Under the pieces are notes generated by a model that saw nothing but the letters and a program-made list of their open reading frames with translations, had not been told where the DNA came from and made no database searches. The translations under genes and the position numbers were made by a program. Below, piece by piece: positions 1 through 10,047 of a stretch of DNA of 64,000 bases (position 1 is the first letter of the stretch; the number at the start of each line of letters is the position of its first letter). The stretch lies in NCBI RefSeq assembly GCF_019469165.1, contig NZ_CP048263.1, forward strand, positions 1,240,001-1,304,000, read 5' to 3'. The DNA is from Gilliamella sp. ESL0443. GTDB lineage: Bacteria > Pseudomonadota > Gammaproteobacteria > Enterobacterales > Orbaceae.

Positions 1-1409
1 ACCCATGCTAGCCGTTGGTTAGTACCATTAATTGCACTGGATGTAGGAAAATCTGATTTAGGATAATAATCAATAGCTAGCTGTCCCCATTCACCGCTTA
101 AACCACCATTCATTTTTCTGGTCATCGCATTTCCGGTTTCTCTAAAACTTGAGTTAGTATTTGTGTTGGTTGCTTGAGGCGTATTAACCCAGTCAGTAAG
201 CGTTAATTGATTTTGAATTCCTCCGCAAAGACCTTCTGAATATGTTAATGTCTGTTTCCCGGGTTTTGCCCAGAAATTTAAATCACTCCAAAATACAATC
301 CTATCAGACTCTCCGCTTGCATCTTTAGGCCATGCAAAAATTTGGATGGTTCTTTTTTTAGGTTTGCCATTAAAAGTTACAATACCAAGTTTATCAATTG
401 AGATATTATTATCATCTGTTGAAAACAGATAATCTTGTTGTTCATTACTCATCCAAAGTTGGAATGATGCTCCTTTAAATGCAGTATGAGGAAAACGATT
501 ATTATGCCCAGCACTGGTATTGAGTAAAAATCCTAATTCTGGATGCCACTCATCTTTATTATAACCACCTCCATGTTTTGGATTAGGTGTAGGATCTATT
601 GACGCTCCCCAACCATAACCACTAGGAGTATCATTATTATATTGAGTCCAAGACCATATATTTTTATCCATGGTTGGATAAGTCCGAGCATAACACACTT
701 GATTAATTTTGGATTTAAAATTATATGTTTTAAAAACATCGTCATAAATATGTTCTGATTCATTTGGCAGACCATATTCTGTTTGCACTTTTATATTCTT
801 AATTGAAAGCTCTAATTTATAAGGTGCTTTACAGGGATCTATTTTTTTAGTTAACTCATTTTCAGGTACTTTTTTATATTCACCTAGCCCATTTTTATTA
901 CCACCAGGAACACTATAATACCAAGTAGCCGTTAATACGCCATCAGGAATACCTGTATCTCCATCTTCATCAAAAATACTGATATTGAGATTATTGGCGA
1001 TATCCATCAATTTAACATCGTGACCATTGGCATCAATAATTATTGTAATTTCATTTGAACCTTTTTTTCCTTCAATTATCCAATTTATTTGGCTAAGAGT
1101 GATATTAGAGTCCAATTTAAAATCGTTAATATCACTTTCTGAATTGCGTAGCCGACCATCCGGCATGCTAACAACACTCAATTTCTCGTTAAAGGCAGTT
1201 GAGTCAACTATTTCATCATTGATCGCTATCATTGGTGAATTACCATGAATCAATTGAGTCGTTGAGACGGGTAGTAATGCATTAATATTATTAACTAATG
1301 ACAATAGTAAAATGCCCAATAAATAGTTTTGTTTATTTTTTAATACTTTATTGCCTAATATAGAAATTGAATTAAAGTATCCACTTTTTAATATTGCTAA
1401 CCAGTTCAA
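1..1409 (-). CDS. Secreted adhesin-like protein, C-terminus beyond the window
   Basis: The reverse strand is open from about 1433 to the window edge, so the 3' end is missing. I chose TTG at 1409 because AGGAG lies 7 nt upstream; an in-frame ATG at 1433 lacks a ribosome site. A long N-terminal extension of about 35 residues precedes a hydrophobic stretch ending in NINA, a likely signal-peptidase site. The mature part shares a pattern with the three paralogues near 52, 60 and 62 kb: an Asp-rich DEDGDTG segment, CKAPYKLELS, a YGLPN block, QVCYAR, a GFLL..FP..AF.GA segment and a late GEWG motif. It is a divergent member of that family. A resemblance to invasin-type adhesion domains is possible but untested. 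Function is inferred as surface or secreted adhesion. Confidence 0.75.
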   Translation of the reverse strand, partial: MNWLAILKSGYFNSISILGNKVLKNKQNYLLGILLLSLVNNINALLPVSTTQLIHGNSPMIAINDEIVDSTAFNEKLSVVSMPDGRLRNSESDINDFKLDSNITLSQINWIIEGKKGSNEITIIIDANGHDVKLMDIANNLNISIFDEDGDTGIPDGVLTATWYYSVPGGNKNGLGEYKKVPENELTKKIDPCKAPYKLELSIKNIKVQTEYGLPNESEHIYDDVFKTYNFKSKINQVCYARTYPTMDKNIWSWTQYNNDTPSGYGWGASIDPTPNPKHGGGYNKDEWHPELGFLLNTSAGHNNRFPHTAFKGASFQLWMSNEQQDYLFSTDDNNISIDKLGIVTFNGKPKKRTIQIFAWPKDASGESDRIVFWSDLNFWAKPGKQTLTYSEGLCGGIQNQLTLTDWVNTPQATNTNTNSSFRETGNAMTRKMNGGLSGEWGQLAIDYYPKSDFPTSSAINGTNQRLAW

Positions 1410-1590
1410 GGTAAATCTCCTTTTTATTAACATGCTGTTGCAAATAAATATAAAAACACTCCTTTATATGTCCACTTTTGATACACTACCTCAAACAGCT
1501 AAACCGAATAGAACTCATACAGCTTGTTATTATGAAATTGTTCTTTAAAGATCAGACATTAAAGCTTTTAAATTTTAAAACGATCAAATT

Positions 1591-1620
1591 ATTGATCGAA
1601 ATTATCGATCAATCAATAAT
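1591..1620. promoter_or_regulatory. Palindromic motif shared with the autotransporter upstream region
   Basis: ATTGATCGAAAT, three variable bases, then CGATCAATCAATA, forming TTGATCG-N7-CGATCAA. Almost the same 30 bases occur at 38137-38166, upstream of the autotransporter gene. It lies about 180 bp upstream of the adhesin-like gene at 1409. An operator for a common regulator is inferred. Confidence 0.4.
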
Positions 1621-2011
1621 AATTTAATCAAATTAATCTATTGAATATGCAAGTTAAATTTCTGAAGTATGAAATATGATAAAAGTTGATTTAATATACA
1701 ATTTCATATAAAGACTATATTTATATGATTAATATTGATTAATATTAATTAATAAGAAATTTTTATAATAAAATTATGTGTTAATAAAAAATTAGATAAT
1801 TTTTAAGAATGGTTAAGAAAGAATAATTTTAACTATTTGATCAATAGACTAAATAAAAGATAATTTTTAGTTAATCAAAGATCATTTTGCAAATATCGAT
1901 AAAAAATAATTTCAAATAGAGTTAATTAATTAAAAACGATTAATTAAATAAATATAGAAGAGTTATTAGAATTTTAAATCAGTTGTATTATGGGTTAAAT
2001 AAACAGTTTTA

Positions 2012-2040
2012 CCAAGTAGCTAAGAAGTCTAGCTACTTGG
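2012..2040 (-). terminator. Hairpin downstream of the TonB-dependent receptor
   Basis: Perfect 11-bp stem CCAAGTAGCTA/TAGCTACTTGG with a 7-nt loop, 14 bp after the receptor stop codon. The T-tail on the gene's strand is weak (TAAAACTGTTT), so it may be a terminator or an mRNA-stabilising hairpin. Confidence 0.55.
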
Positions 2041-2053
2041 TGAGATTTAAATA

Positions 2054-4027
2054 TTAAAAATTAATTTCTGTTCCAATAAAGTAACGACGCCCTTCTAATG
2101 TTTTACCAAAGTCATCGTTTGAAACATCTTTGTCAAACAAGTTATAAACGCCACCATATACTTTAGCATTTTTATTTATTTGGAAAGACGCACCGACATC
2201 CCAGAAGGTATAGCCTGGATATTCAATTTTCTTACCACTGCGATCTGTGGTAGTTTCTACCCCATAATAAGCAACCTTAGTCCATAAATCCAACTCTTGA
2301 GTGAGATTCCAATCAAGTTGAGTATTGAATTTTTGTTTTGGTGTACGGTTTAAAGGGTTACCCTTATTTTTACCGGTTTTTTGCTCTGTTTTGATCCAAG
2401 AGTAATTAGAACTTAATACGAAATCAGTAAACAATGGTGTTTTGAATGAAAGCTCAAGACCTTTAAGATCGGCTTTATCAACATTTTCTCGCCCTTGAAC
2501 AAAATCAAATTTTTCCCTATAACCAGAAATTTGACAATTTCTTGAACCCGCTGCACCACGACAAATATAATATGATTGGATCTTATCTTTATATTTTGTA
2601 TAGAATGCCGTTGCAGAAGCATCAATACCATATTCATTGGTATAACCGACACCTATTTCGAATTCATTTGTTTTTTCTGGTTTAAGATCTGGATTACCCA
2701 TTATCATCCCTTTATTACCCGTTCCAGAACCACCAGTAACTTGACCCCAGTCAGAAACAACTTGACGCAGTTGAGGCGTCGCAAATCCAGTTGAATAGCC
2801 ACCTTTTAAAGTAAAGTTATCATTAATATTCCAGACACTATAAATCCTTGGATTCCAGTTATTACCATAGTTTTCATCTTTATTATAGCGAAGACCTAAT
2901 GTCATACTCCAATTGTCTAAAATACTTAACTCATCCTCAGCGAACAACGCATAGTTCCAACGATCGATTTTGGTTAAAGTTTTCTTTAACTGGTTGCCTT
3001 TATCATGAAGTTCTTGATAAGTATATTTACCACCGATAGTTAACATATTGATTGAAAATGGAATTGTCATACGTGAGTCAACATCAGTATTACGAATTTT
3101 CATTTTTCTTTCTGGATTATTATTGTCTTCATGAGCAATAAAAGATGTCGTTGATACATCACCAAATAAACCATTATGAGTTAACGCATAAGAGTTTCGG
3201 CGATTATCTCGATTGAAATTACCACGACTAAGAGGTCTTGTTTTTCCTGCTGATGCATTACTATTTTGTCTAGAGCGACCAAAATCTAGATCAAATTTTT
3301 GTGTGTCTGAAGCATTAAGCGATAATTTTCCATTTATACTACGTAATCTTTGTCCGGAATGGCCATTCAAAAATGTATCTTCATGACGCTTACTATATTG
3401 ACCATATAATTGAATCCCCAAAATATCATCAATAATTGGTCCCATAGTTGAAAAACTACCTACATAGGTATTTTTTTCATCTGAACGATAAGGCATGATT
3501 GATTCAACTCGAATACCGCTATACCATTTATTTGAAACTTTCTTAGTAATGATATTGACGACCCCACCCATAGCATCTGAACCATATAACGATGACATTG
3601 GTCCTCGGACAACTTCAATACGTTCTATAGCAGTTAAAGGCGGTAACCAGCCTTGTTCAAAACCAGAATTATCACTATTAGGTCTGGTTTCACGAGTGCT
3701 AACTTTTTTACCATCAATTAATAATAAAGTATATTTGGCATCCATACCACGAATACTAATATCAGTTGAATCACCGCCACCAGTTATCGTGACACCTGGA
3801 ATATCCTTAAGCGCATCAGTCACATCACGATAAGGTTTTTTGCTGATTTCCTCTGGCGTGATTACCGAAATTGTTGCTGGAGCTTCTTTAATTTGTTGAG
3901 AAAATCCTGATGCTGTCACCACCATAGTATCAGTATTTTTATCAGTGTCTGCTATCGCTAAACCAGATAATGAAAATAAAATACTTGTATTTATGACATG
4001 TGTTGCCAGTTTAATTTTAGTATTCAT
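2054..4027 (-). CDS. cirA: TonB-dependent catecholate siderophore receptor, CirA-like
   Basis: 657-residue outer-membrane receptor that imports ferric catecholate compounds using energy from TonB. It has a signal peptide ending near residue 26 (LSGLAIA), a TonB box (DTMVVTAS, about 33-40), a plug domain with the conserved IERIEVVRGP..SLYGSDAMGGVVNIITKK block, and a 22-strand-type barrel ending in aromatic residues (GTEINF). Length and sequence match E. coli CirA (663 aa) throughout, including the GRRYF motif near the end. It is divergent from the siderophore-binding lipoprotein gene at 4222, and the shared promoter region carries three Fur-box-like sites, so iron repression is expected. The precise ligand cannot be read from sequence. 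Confidence 0.9.
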   Translation of the reverse strand: MNTKIKLATHVINTSILFSLSGLAIADTDKNTDTMVVTASGFSQQIKEAPATISVITPEEISKKPYRDVTDALKDIPGVTITGGGDSTDISIRGMDAKYTLLLIDGKKVSTRETRPNSDNSGFEQGWLPPLTAIERIEVVRGPMSSLYGSDAMGGVVNIITKKVSNKWYSGIRVESIMPYRSDEKNTYVGSFSTMGPIIDDILGIQLYGQYSKRHEDTFLNGHSGQRLRSINGKLSLNASDTQKFDLDFGRSRQNSNASAGKTRPLSRGNFNRDNRRNSYALTHNGLFGDVSTTSFIAHEDNNNPERKMKIRNTDVDSRMTIPFSINMLTIGGKYTYQELHDKGNQLKKTLTKIDRWNYALFAEDELSILDNWSMTLGLRYNKDENYGNNWNPRIYSVWNINDNFTLKGGYSTGFATPQLRQVVSDWGQVTGGSGTGNKGMIMGNPDLKPEKTNEFEIGVGYTNEYGIDASATAFYTKYKDKIQSYYICRGAAGSRNCQISGYREKFDFVQGRENVDKADLKGLELSFKTPLFTDFVLSSNYSWIKTEQKTGKNKGNPLNRTPKQKFNTQLDWNLTQELDLWTKVAYYGVETTTDRSGKKIEYPGYTFWDVGASFQINKNAKVYGGVYNLFDKDVSNDDFGKTLEGRRYFIGTEINF

Positions 4028-4093
4028 GTTTTATAACCTTATTATTTATATTGATATTTTGCAAAGCAAGCCGTGCGTTACAATAACCTACAT

Positions 4094-4112
4094 GAGAATA
4101 ATTATCAATAAC
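4094..4112. promoter_or_regulatory. Fur box-like site 1
   Basis: GAGAATAATTATCAATAAC in the divergent cirA/siderophore-binding-protein promoter region. It has the GATAAT/ATTATC half-site character of a Fur operator and lies about 70 bp upstream of the receptor start. Confidence 0.6.
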
Positions 4113-4117
4113 TTTTC

Positions 4118-4136
4118 GATAATAATTATCAATATC
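4118..4136. promoter_or_regulatory. Fur box-like site 2
   Basis: GATAATAATTATCAATATC, containing the perfect palindrome GATAATTATC-like core. It is only five bases from site 1, as in tandem Fur sites that support cooperative binding. Confidence 0.7.
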
Positions 4137-4181
4137 TTTACGAAAAATTATTTATATCTAGACATTTCACATCATTTAAAT

Positions 4182-4200
4182 AATAATGGTTATCATTTTC
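4182..4200. promoter_or_regulatory. Fur box-like site 3
   Basis: AATAATGGTTATCATTTTC matches the 19-bp Fur consensus at about 15 positions. It lies 22 bp before the start of the siderophore-binding lipoprotein gene. Confidence 0.7.
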
Positions 4201-4221
4201 ATCAAAGCGAAAGGTATCAAT

Positions 4222-5121
4222 ATGAATAAAAAAATATTATTAAGCACTCTAATAGCTTTTACTTTAGGGTTATCAGGTTGCCAATCATCAATCACTGTGA
4301 ATCCAGATAATAAACAAACCGTTGTTGTTCCTAAATCACCAAGTAAAGTGGTAGTAATGAACTATGGTGCTTTAGATACCTTAGATGCATTAGGTAAAGG
4401 TTCTATTGTTGTAGGAACACCTCTTTCCGTTCTTCCTTCTTATCTTGAACAATATAAAAGTGTCTCTGATACAGGTAGTATGAAAGAACCAAGCATCGAT
4501 GCAATTAAACAAGTTAAACCGCAACTCATCGTTATTGATGGTCGTCAAGCTAGTCGAACTGAAGAATTATCGAAAATTGCACCAGTAATTAATTTAAGTG
4601 TTGACGCGAAGAATTATCTTGAATCAACTAAAAATCATATCAATGTTCTAGCAGATATAACTGGAACTAAAAAGAAAGCTGAAGATTTGATTCAATTGCT
4701 TGATACAAAAGTGACCAACGCACAAGCTGTTGCACAAGCGAGTCACAAAAAAGCAATAGTTGCTATTCATAATGATGGAAAAATGATTCTTATTAATGGC
4801 AGTTCAAGCGCAGCATTAATTCATGATGTGTTGAAAGTAAAACGGGCTGTACCATTAACACCACAGCCTAGTGGCAAACCAAAACCGACCTTTATTGATA
4901 ACAGCTATATTAGTAAAGTAAAACCTGATATTGTTTATGTCGTTGACCGAAGTAAAGCTATTGGTCAATCAGCAATGAAAAACGACTTTTTAAATCCAAA
5001 AGTATTAGCGAAAAGTAAAACTGAGGTTATCTATTTAACACCCGATCTTTGGTACTTATCGGGTGGTGGTATCGAAAGTTTAGATCGTCAAATTGATGAA
5101 GTCATTAATGCATTGAAATAA
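4222..5121 (+). CDS. Siderophore-binding lipoprotein of an iron ABC importer
   Basis: 299 residues from the ATG at 4222, which has AAAGG upstream; a longer frame from 4186 would bury the lipobox. The N-terminus is a lipoprotein signal, LGLSGC, with Cys20 as the lipidation site. The mature part is a periplasmic-binding fold of the FatB/CeuE/YclQ type: SPSKVVVMNYGALDTLDALG near the start, KPQLIVIDGR in the first lobe, and KPDIVYVVDRS in the second. It would deliver ferric siderophores to an inner-membrane ABC permease, but no permease or ATPase gene follows, so those partners must be encoded elsewhere. It is paired with the CirA-like receptor across a Fur-controlled promoter. The substrate is unknown. 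Confidence 0.85.
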   Translation: MNKKILLSTLIAFTLGLSGCQSSITVNPDNKQTVVVPKSPSKVVVMNYGALDTLDALGKGSIVVGTPLSVLPSYLEQYKSVSDTGSMKEPSIDAIKQVKPQLIVIDGRQASRTEELSKIAPVINLSVDAKNYLESTKNHINVLADITGTKKKAEDLIQLLDTKVTNAQAVAQASHKKAIVAIHNDGKMILINGSSSAALIHDVLKVKRAVPLTPQPSGKPKPTFIDNSYISKVKPDIVYVVDRSKAIGQSAMKNDFLNPKVLAKSKTEVIYLTPDLWYLSGGGIESLDRQIDEVINALK

Positions 5122-5138
5122 TTTTTTATCATAATGTA

Positions 5139-5160
5139 GGCCCTTATTTCAGTAAGGGCT
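5139..5160 (+). terminator. Rho-independent terminator after the siderophore-binding protein
   Basis: Stem GCCCTTA/TAAGGGC with a 6-nt loop, followed by TTGTTTCTCGTTTC, 18 bp after the stop codon. Confidence 0.7.
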
Positions 5161-5310
5161 TGTTTCTCGTTTCTCTCCATATTCATCACTGCAAATTAAA
5201 AATTTTTATTTCGACTAATTTAATTATGTTAGAATGCTCACCTATTATTTTAATCTAAATTAATAAACTTTTAGATTCTCGATAAATACCTCAATAAATT
5301 TTAAATTACT

Positions 5311-6633
5311 ATGAATATGTCATCCCCTACTATTGGATTTGTGAGCCTTGGTTGTCCTAAAAATTTAGTTGACTCTGAGCGAATTTTAACTGAACTACGT
5401 ACTCAAGGTTATCAAGTAGTGCCAAGTTACGACAATGCTGATTTGGTTATTGTTAATACTTGTGGCTTTATTGATAGTGCTGTACAAGAATCATTAGAGG
5501 CCATCGGTGAAGCCCTTAATGAAAATGGCAAAGTTATTGTGACAGGTTGTCTTGGCGCGAAAGAAGATCAGATACGTAATGTTCATCCTAAAGTCCTAGA
5601 AATATCAGGACCTCATAGTTACGAAGCTGTTCTTGAACATGTTAATAAATATGCACCAAAACCTAGCTACAATCCATTTACAAGCCTTGTACCGGAGCAA
5701 GGAGTAAAATTAACACCTAAACATTATGCTTATTTAAAAATTTCTGAAGGTTGTAACCATAGCTGTACATTTTGTATTATCCCATCATTACGTGGGGAGA
5801 TGGTTAGTCGTCCTATCGGTAATGTTCTTGATGAGGCAAAACGTTTAGTCGATAGTGGCGTAAAAGAGCTTTTAGTTATCGCACAAGATACCTCTGCTTA
5901 CGGTATCGATGTCAAAAATCGTACAAACTTTTGGAATGGTATGCCATTAAAAACTGATATTCATACCCTTTGCGAGCAATTATCTACCCTTGGTATTTGG
6001 GTGCGTCTACATTATATGTACCCTTATCCAAGCGTCGATAATTTGATTCCATTAATGGCTGATGGAAAAATATTACCTTATTTAGATGTCCCTTTACAAC
6101 ATGCTAGCCCTAGCGTTTTAAAATCAATGAAACGCCCTGGCACAATTGAAAGAACCTTAGAGCGAATTCATCATTGGCGTGAGATTTGCCCTGAAATTAC
6201 CTTACGTTCAACGTTTATTGTTGGCTACCCTGGTGAAACTGAGAAAGATTTCGAACTATTACTCGACTTTTTATCTCAAGCGCAATTAGACCGTGTTGGT
6301 TGTTTCCCTTATAGCCCAGTGGAAGGTGCTGCTGCAAATCAACTAGCTGATCAAATACCAGAAGAAATCAAGCAAGAACGCTTTCATCGTTTTATGCAAT
6401 TACAACAATCGATTTCAACACAGAAACTTCAAAATAAAATAGGTAAAACATTATCTGTATTGATTGATGAAGTTGATGATGAAGGTGCTATTGGGCGAAG
6501 CATGGCCGATGCGCCAGAAATAGATGGTGTTGTCTATCTAAATGAAGAAAAAGATGTTAAAGTCGGCGATATTGTTCAAGTAAATATTGAACATTCAGAT
6601 GAATATGATTTATGGGGTACTGTAAAACAGTAA
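5311..6633 (+). CDS. rimO: Ribosomal protein S12 (Asp) methylthiotransferase RimO
   Basis: 440-residue radical-SAM enzyme that adds a methylthio group to the conserved aspartate of ribosomal protein S12. The N-terminal MTTase domain shows its three iron-sulfur cysteines (SLGCPKN near 15, NTCGF near 52, TGCLGAKED near 80). The radical-SAM triad is CNHSCTFC (about 147-154), and a C-terminal TRAM domain ends [11 protein letters not shown]. It is almost collinear with E. coli RimO (441 aa). A second in-frame ATG at 5317 is possible. The accessory factor gene ycaO lies about 14 kb away in this window. Confidence 0.97.
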   Translation: MNMSSPTIGFVSLGCPKNLVDSERILTELRTQGYQVVPSYDNADLVIVNTCGFIDSAVQESLEAIGEALNENGKVIVTGCLGAKEDQIRNVHPKVLEISGPHSYEAVLEHVNKYAPKPSYNPFTSLVPEQGVKLTPKHYAYLKISEGCNHSCTFCIIPSLRGEMVSRPIGNVLDEAKRLVDSGVKELLVIAQDTSAYGIDVKNRTNFWNGMPLKTDIHTLCEQLSTLGIWVRLHYMYPYPSVDNLIPLMADGKILPYLDVPLQHASPSVLKSMKRPGTIERTLERIHHWREICPEITLRSTFIVGYPGETEKDFELLLDFLSQAQLDRVGCFPYSPVEGAAANQLADQIPEEIKQERFHRFMQLQQSISTQKLQNKIGKTLSVLIDEVDDEGAIGRSMADAPEIDGVVYLNEEKDVKVGDIVQVNIEHSDEYDLWGTVKQ

Positions 6634-6642
6634 ATAAATCCA

Positions 6643-8031
6643 ATGAAGCAACATTATCGACACGAAATAAAAAACTTAGTTACGTTAGCAATCCCTGTCA
6701 TGATTGCACAGATATCTCAAACCGCAATCACGTTTGTTGATACCATTATGGCTGGTAATTACAGCAAAACAGCGCTATCGGGTGTAGCCATAGCTGTATC
6801 AATTTGGTTGCCTACTATTTTATTTGGACAAGGCTTATTAACGGTATTAACACCAATAATTTCCAATTTAAATGGTGCGGCTAAACGTGAACAAGTTGCT
6901 GATCAGACTCGTCAAGGTGTTGTGATTGCTTTGATCTTATCCATCATCATGATGCTAGTTTTGTACAATTCGGACAAAATAATTAGCTTTAGAAGCTCAG
7001 CTGACCATCCAATCGATCCAGAAATGGTTGATGTGGCGGTATCATTTTTACGCTCAATTATGTGGGGCGTACCTGCTTTCTTGCTATTTTTAGTTTATCG
7101 TAATCAATGTGAAGGTTTATCTAACACAAAACCTGCTATGGTGATTATATTTATTGCATTACTTGCCAATATCCCCATTAATTATGTTTTAATTTACGGT
7201 AAATTAGGATTGCCAGCATTTGGTGGTGTAGGTTGTGGTATTACCGCAGCAATAATCTTTTGGTTAATGTTTGCTTTAATTCGTATCTATACATTGACGA
7301 CACCTAGTCAACGGGATATTCGTAAAACACCGCTAACAAAACTGATTGATTTTGCTATTATCAAAAAAATAGTTGTATTAGGCACGCCTCTTGCTTTAGC
7401 CTATTTTTTCGAAATGAGTTTGTTCGCGGTAGTTGCATTACTTATTGCACCGCTTGGTCAAATAACGGTTGCTGCACATCAAATTATCTTCACGATTAGC
7501 AGTTTAACGTTTGCAATACCTTTATCTTTAGGGGTAGCAACTAGTATTAGAGTTGGTTATCTATTAGGAAAAAACAAACCCATATTGGCCAAACAAACAG
7601 CTTATGTAAGTTTAGCCATATCATTCATGATAGCCGTAGTGGTAGCATTAATTCTGGTGATATTCAGATCACCAATTATTACCATATTCACCCATGAGAT
7701 TGATGTTATCACTATTTGCCTACAACTTATTATTCTACTCGCTATCTATCAAGTATCTGATTACTTGCAAGTTGTAGCAAGCAATGTATTACGTGGTTAT
7801 AAAGATACTAAAAGCATATTTTTTATTACCCTTATCTCTTATTGGGTAGTAGGGTTACCAGTTGGATATATCTTAGGATTAACCGATCTTGTCATACAGC
7901 CAATTGGTGCTGCCGGTTTTTGGATAGGAATTATTTTAGGGCTAGCTGTAGCAGCGTTCTTACTTATCGGTAGAATGATCTACATTCAAAAACAACCGCA
8001 AGATATTATACTGAAAAGAGCTTCACGATAA
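6643..8031 (+). CDS. mdtK: MATE-family multidrug efflux pump MdtK/NorM
   Basis: 462-residue inner-membrane protein with 12 predicted helices in two MatE repeats. It begins LVTLAIPVMIAQISQTAITFVDTIMAG and ends with ILKRASR, both typical of E. coli MdtK (ILQRASR). The family exports cationic drugs and fluoroquinolones in exchange for Na+ or H+. It starts nine bases after the rimO stop, so the two genes are probably co-transcribed. A terminator hairpin follows at 8044. Confidence 0.92.
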   Translation: MKQHYRHEIKNLVTLAIPVMIAQISQTAITFVDTIMAGNYSKTALSGVAIAVSIWLPTILFGQGLLTVLTPIISNLNGAAKREQVADQTRQGVVIALILSIIMMLVLYNSDKIISFRSSADHPIDPEMVDVAVSFLRSIMWGVPAFLLFLVYRNQCEGLSNTKPAMVIIFIALLANIPINYVLIYGKLGLPAFGGVGCGITAAIIFWLMFALIRIYTLTTPSQRDIRKTPLTKLIDFAIIKKIVVLGTPLALAYFFEMSLFAVVALLIAPLGQITVAAHQIIFTISSLTFAIPLSLGVATSIRVGYLLGKNKPILAKQTAYVSLAISFMIAVVVALILVIFRSPIITIFTHEIDVITICLQLIILLAIYQVSDYLQVVASNVLRGYKDTKSIFFITLISYWVVGLPVGYILGLTDLVIQPIGAAGFWIGIILGLAVAAFLLIGRMIYIQKQPQDIILKRASR

Positions 8032-8043
8032 TAAAAATTTCTC

Positions 8044-8076
8044 GCCAAACTTATCAATAAACAGAGTAAGTTTGGC
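8044..8076 (+). terminator. Terminator after mdtK
   Basis: Stem GCCAAACTTA/TAAGTTTGGC with a 13-nt loop, followed by TATATTTTAT, 12 bp after the mdtK stop. Confidence 0.7.
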
Positions 8077-8236
8077 TATATTTTATCTAAAATTGTTAAT
8101 ATCTATACTTAATCTAACTTAATAAATATAAAAGTCATAAAAGAAACTAAATTGTAAATAAATTTATATTGCTTAAAATTTAATTACTTATATAATTTTT
8201 ACATCTTCAATGGATTGTTATTAATATAAATTTGTA

Positions 8237-9802
8237 ATGTTAAAAAAAGAATTACTATCGCATGTTATTTGTATTTGTCTTTCAGTAGTATTGGTTTACT
8301 TATTAGGTTACCCGCTAAGATTTGATAGGATACTTCTTACTTATTTTTCTCTAATTTTTTTAGCTAGATTCACTTTTTTCCGTTTCTTATTCGGATTAAC
8401 ATTCGTCATAGCTGCACTTTATTTTCCAATAGGATTTTACTATGGATATCCCAATGTTGCTGTAGTCAGTGCCATATCAGAAACTGATATCGATGAAATG
8501 CAAGAATTCTGTTCGCAATTACCTCTCTATTTTTATTTAATACCATTCCTATTAGTAATTTTCTTTATTCTTTTTTTTAAAAAGTTTAGATTTCCTAAAA
8601 TAAAAAATTATTATGTTATTGCACTAGCATTAATGATTTGTTTTTATAAACCGGTTAAAAGTGCCATCAAATATCAGCCAACTACTTTATCTTCGATAAC
8701 AACTTTAATAATAGATAATTTCAAATATCCCGCATTTGAGTTTTGCTTCGATTTATATTTAAGTGCAAAAATATATCAGACTGAAAAGGCTGAACAACTT
8801 AGACAAATACAACAACCCAATACAATACCCATTGTTTCTGTCAATCCTAAACATAAAACCTATGTTGTTATCATTGGTGAAAGTGTTCGTAAAGATTACA
8901 TGAGTGCTTATGGCTTTAAATATGATAATACTCCTTTCACCAATAAAAATGCCTCGGTGATTTGGGACGGATTAATTGTTCCTGCATCAAATACCCAATC
9001 CTCAATTCCACATTTAATTAGTCAGTCTAGCTATTTAGATGATAATGAAGTCAATGCTCAATTAAATAATAATATTATTGCTATTGCTAATGATGCTGGA
9101 TTTGAAACCTATTGGCTATCTAATCAAGGAAAACTAGGTAGAATGGAAATAACTGTACCAAGAATTTCCGCTTATAGTAAAAATATCTTTTACACTAAAA
9201 AAGGTGAGTACAATGGTAAATCAACTCGTGGTAAATATGATACTTTACTACTACCAGAATTAGATTCCTTATTATCTAAAAAACAAGATAAACCAAAACT
9301 CATTATTATGCATTTAATTGGTTCACATCCTCATTTTTGTAAAAGATTACAATTTGATATTCAGTTCGATCTCAAAAACGAGAATATATCTTGTTATGTC
9401 AGTAGCATTAAAGAAACCGATGACTTAATAAAATCTACAATTGATATATTGAAAAAACACAATGAAGATTACTCTGTAGTCTACTTTGCCGATCATGGGC
9501 TTTCTCACGCTGAGAAATATCAAGATTTAAGGCATAATTGGGAATACCAAAATAGTTATCAAGTGCCATTAATATTTTTTGATTCATCAGAAAAAAATCA
9601 AATTAAAATCAATAAACAAATTACCGGATATCAATTCGTATATCTACTAAGTCATTGGATGGGGATTGACTTAAACGTTCACCATGATTATATGCAATAT
9701 AATCTGATTGATATCCCCGAACAAAAAGATATTCAAATTAAAGATTGGAAAAATAAGTTATATCCATTTGATAATTTGAAGAAAGATCCTAATCCGTATT
9801 AA
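8237..9802 (+). CDS. Phosphoethanolamine transferase (sulfatase fold), OpgE/EptA-type
   Basis: 521-residue inner-membrane enzyme expected to move phosphoethanolamine from phosphatidylethanolamine to an envelope glycan. Five N-terminal membrane helices occupy roughly residues 1-150. The periplasmic catalytic domain begins at YVVIIGESVRKDYMSAYGF. Metal and nucleophile motifs are visible: GES, SNTQSSIPH with the likely nucleophile Thr, HLIGSHPHF, and YFADHGLSHA. It belongs to the family that includes EptA, EptB, CptA and OpgE; the acceptor (lipid A, core LPS or periplasmic glucan) cannot be decided from sequence. It is a single gene with its own terminator. A second family member lies at 48988. 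Confidence 0.88.
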   Translation: MLKKELLSHVICICLSVVLVYLLGYPLRFDRILLTYFSLIFLARFTFFRFLFGLTFVIAALYFPIGFYYGYPNVAVVSAISETDIDEMQEFCSQLPLYFYLIPFLLVIFFILFFKKFRFPKIKNYYVIALALMICFYKPVKSAIKYQPTTLSSITTLIIDNFKYPAFEFCFDLYLSAKIYQTEKAEQLRQIQQPNTIPIVSVNPKHKTYVVIIGESVRKDYMSAYGFKYDNTPFTNKNASVIWDGLIVPASNTQSSIPHLISQSSYLDDNEVNAQLNNNIIAIANDAGFETYWLSNQGKLGRMEITVPRISAYSKNIFYTKKGEYNGKSTRGKYDTLLLPELDSLLSKKQDKPKLIIMHLIGSHPHFCKRLQFDIQFDLKNENISCYVSSIKETDDLIKSTIDILKKHNEDYSVVYFADHGLSHAEKYQDLRHNWEYQNSYQVPLIFFDSSEKNQIKINKQITGYQFVYLLSHWMGIDLNVHHDYMQYNLIDIPEQKDIQIKDWKNKLYPFDNLKKDPNPY

Positions 9803-9832
9803 GTATTGATGTTTACTGATTAAGATCAATTC

Positions 9833-9862
9833 ACCATCACTAAATTAATAGTGATGGTTTTT
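9833..9862 (+). terminator. Terminator after the phosphoethanolamine transferase
   Basis: Stem ACCATCACTA/TAGTGATGGT, 6-nt loop, then TTTTTC, 30 bp after the stop codon. Confidence 0.85.
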
Positions 9863-9994
9863 CAAAATTTGTTGAATCAAAAATAATAATTATTGTCTAC
9901 AAAATGGATAAATTCCTAGCTATTATTCAAAACAAATATCATCACCAATATTTAAATCAAGAAAAAAGCAAAAAATATAAAATAGAAATATAAA

Positions 9995-10025
9995 AAAACT
10001 TCGCTAAAGTTATTAGCGAAGTTTT
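9995..10025 (-). terminator. Terminator after transketolase
   Basis: Near-perfect stem AAAACTTCGCTAA/TTAGCGAAGTTTT with a 5-nt loop. A/T tails on both sides make it bidirectional; it lies 22 bp after the tkt stop. Confidence 0.85.
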
Positions 10026-10047
10026 ATTTTGTTAATGAAACTATAAT

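Larger units (their letters stand above)
1434..2053. other. AT-rich intergenic region
   Basis: No gene is supported in these 620 bases. They hold the upstream region of the adhesin-like gene at 1409, including a palindromic motif at 1591-1620, and a hairpin at 2012-2040. The remainder is very AT-rich low-complexity sequence. Confidence 0.6.

Noticed and set aside
1027-1248. Plus-strand frames within 1-1550
   Set aside because: They are opposite the adhesin-like gene, whose reverse-strand frame has a signal peptide and family motifs.
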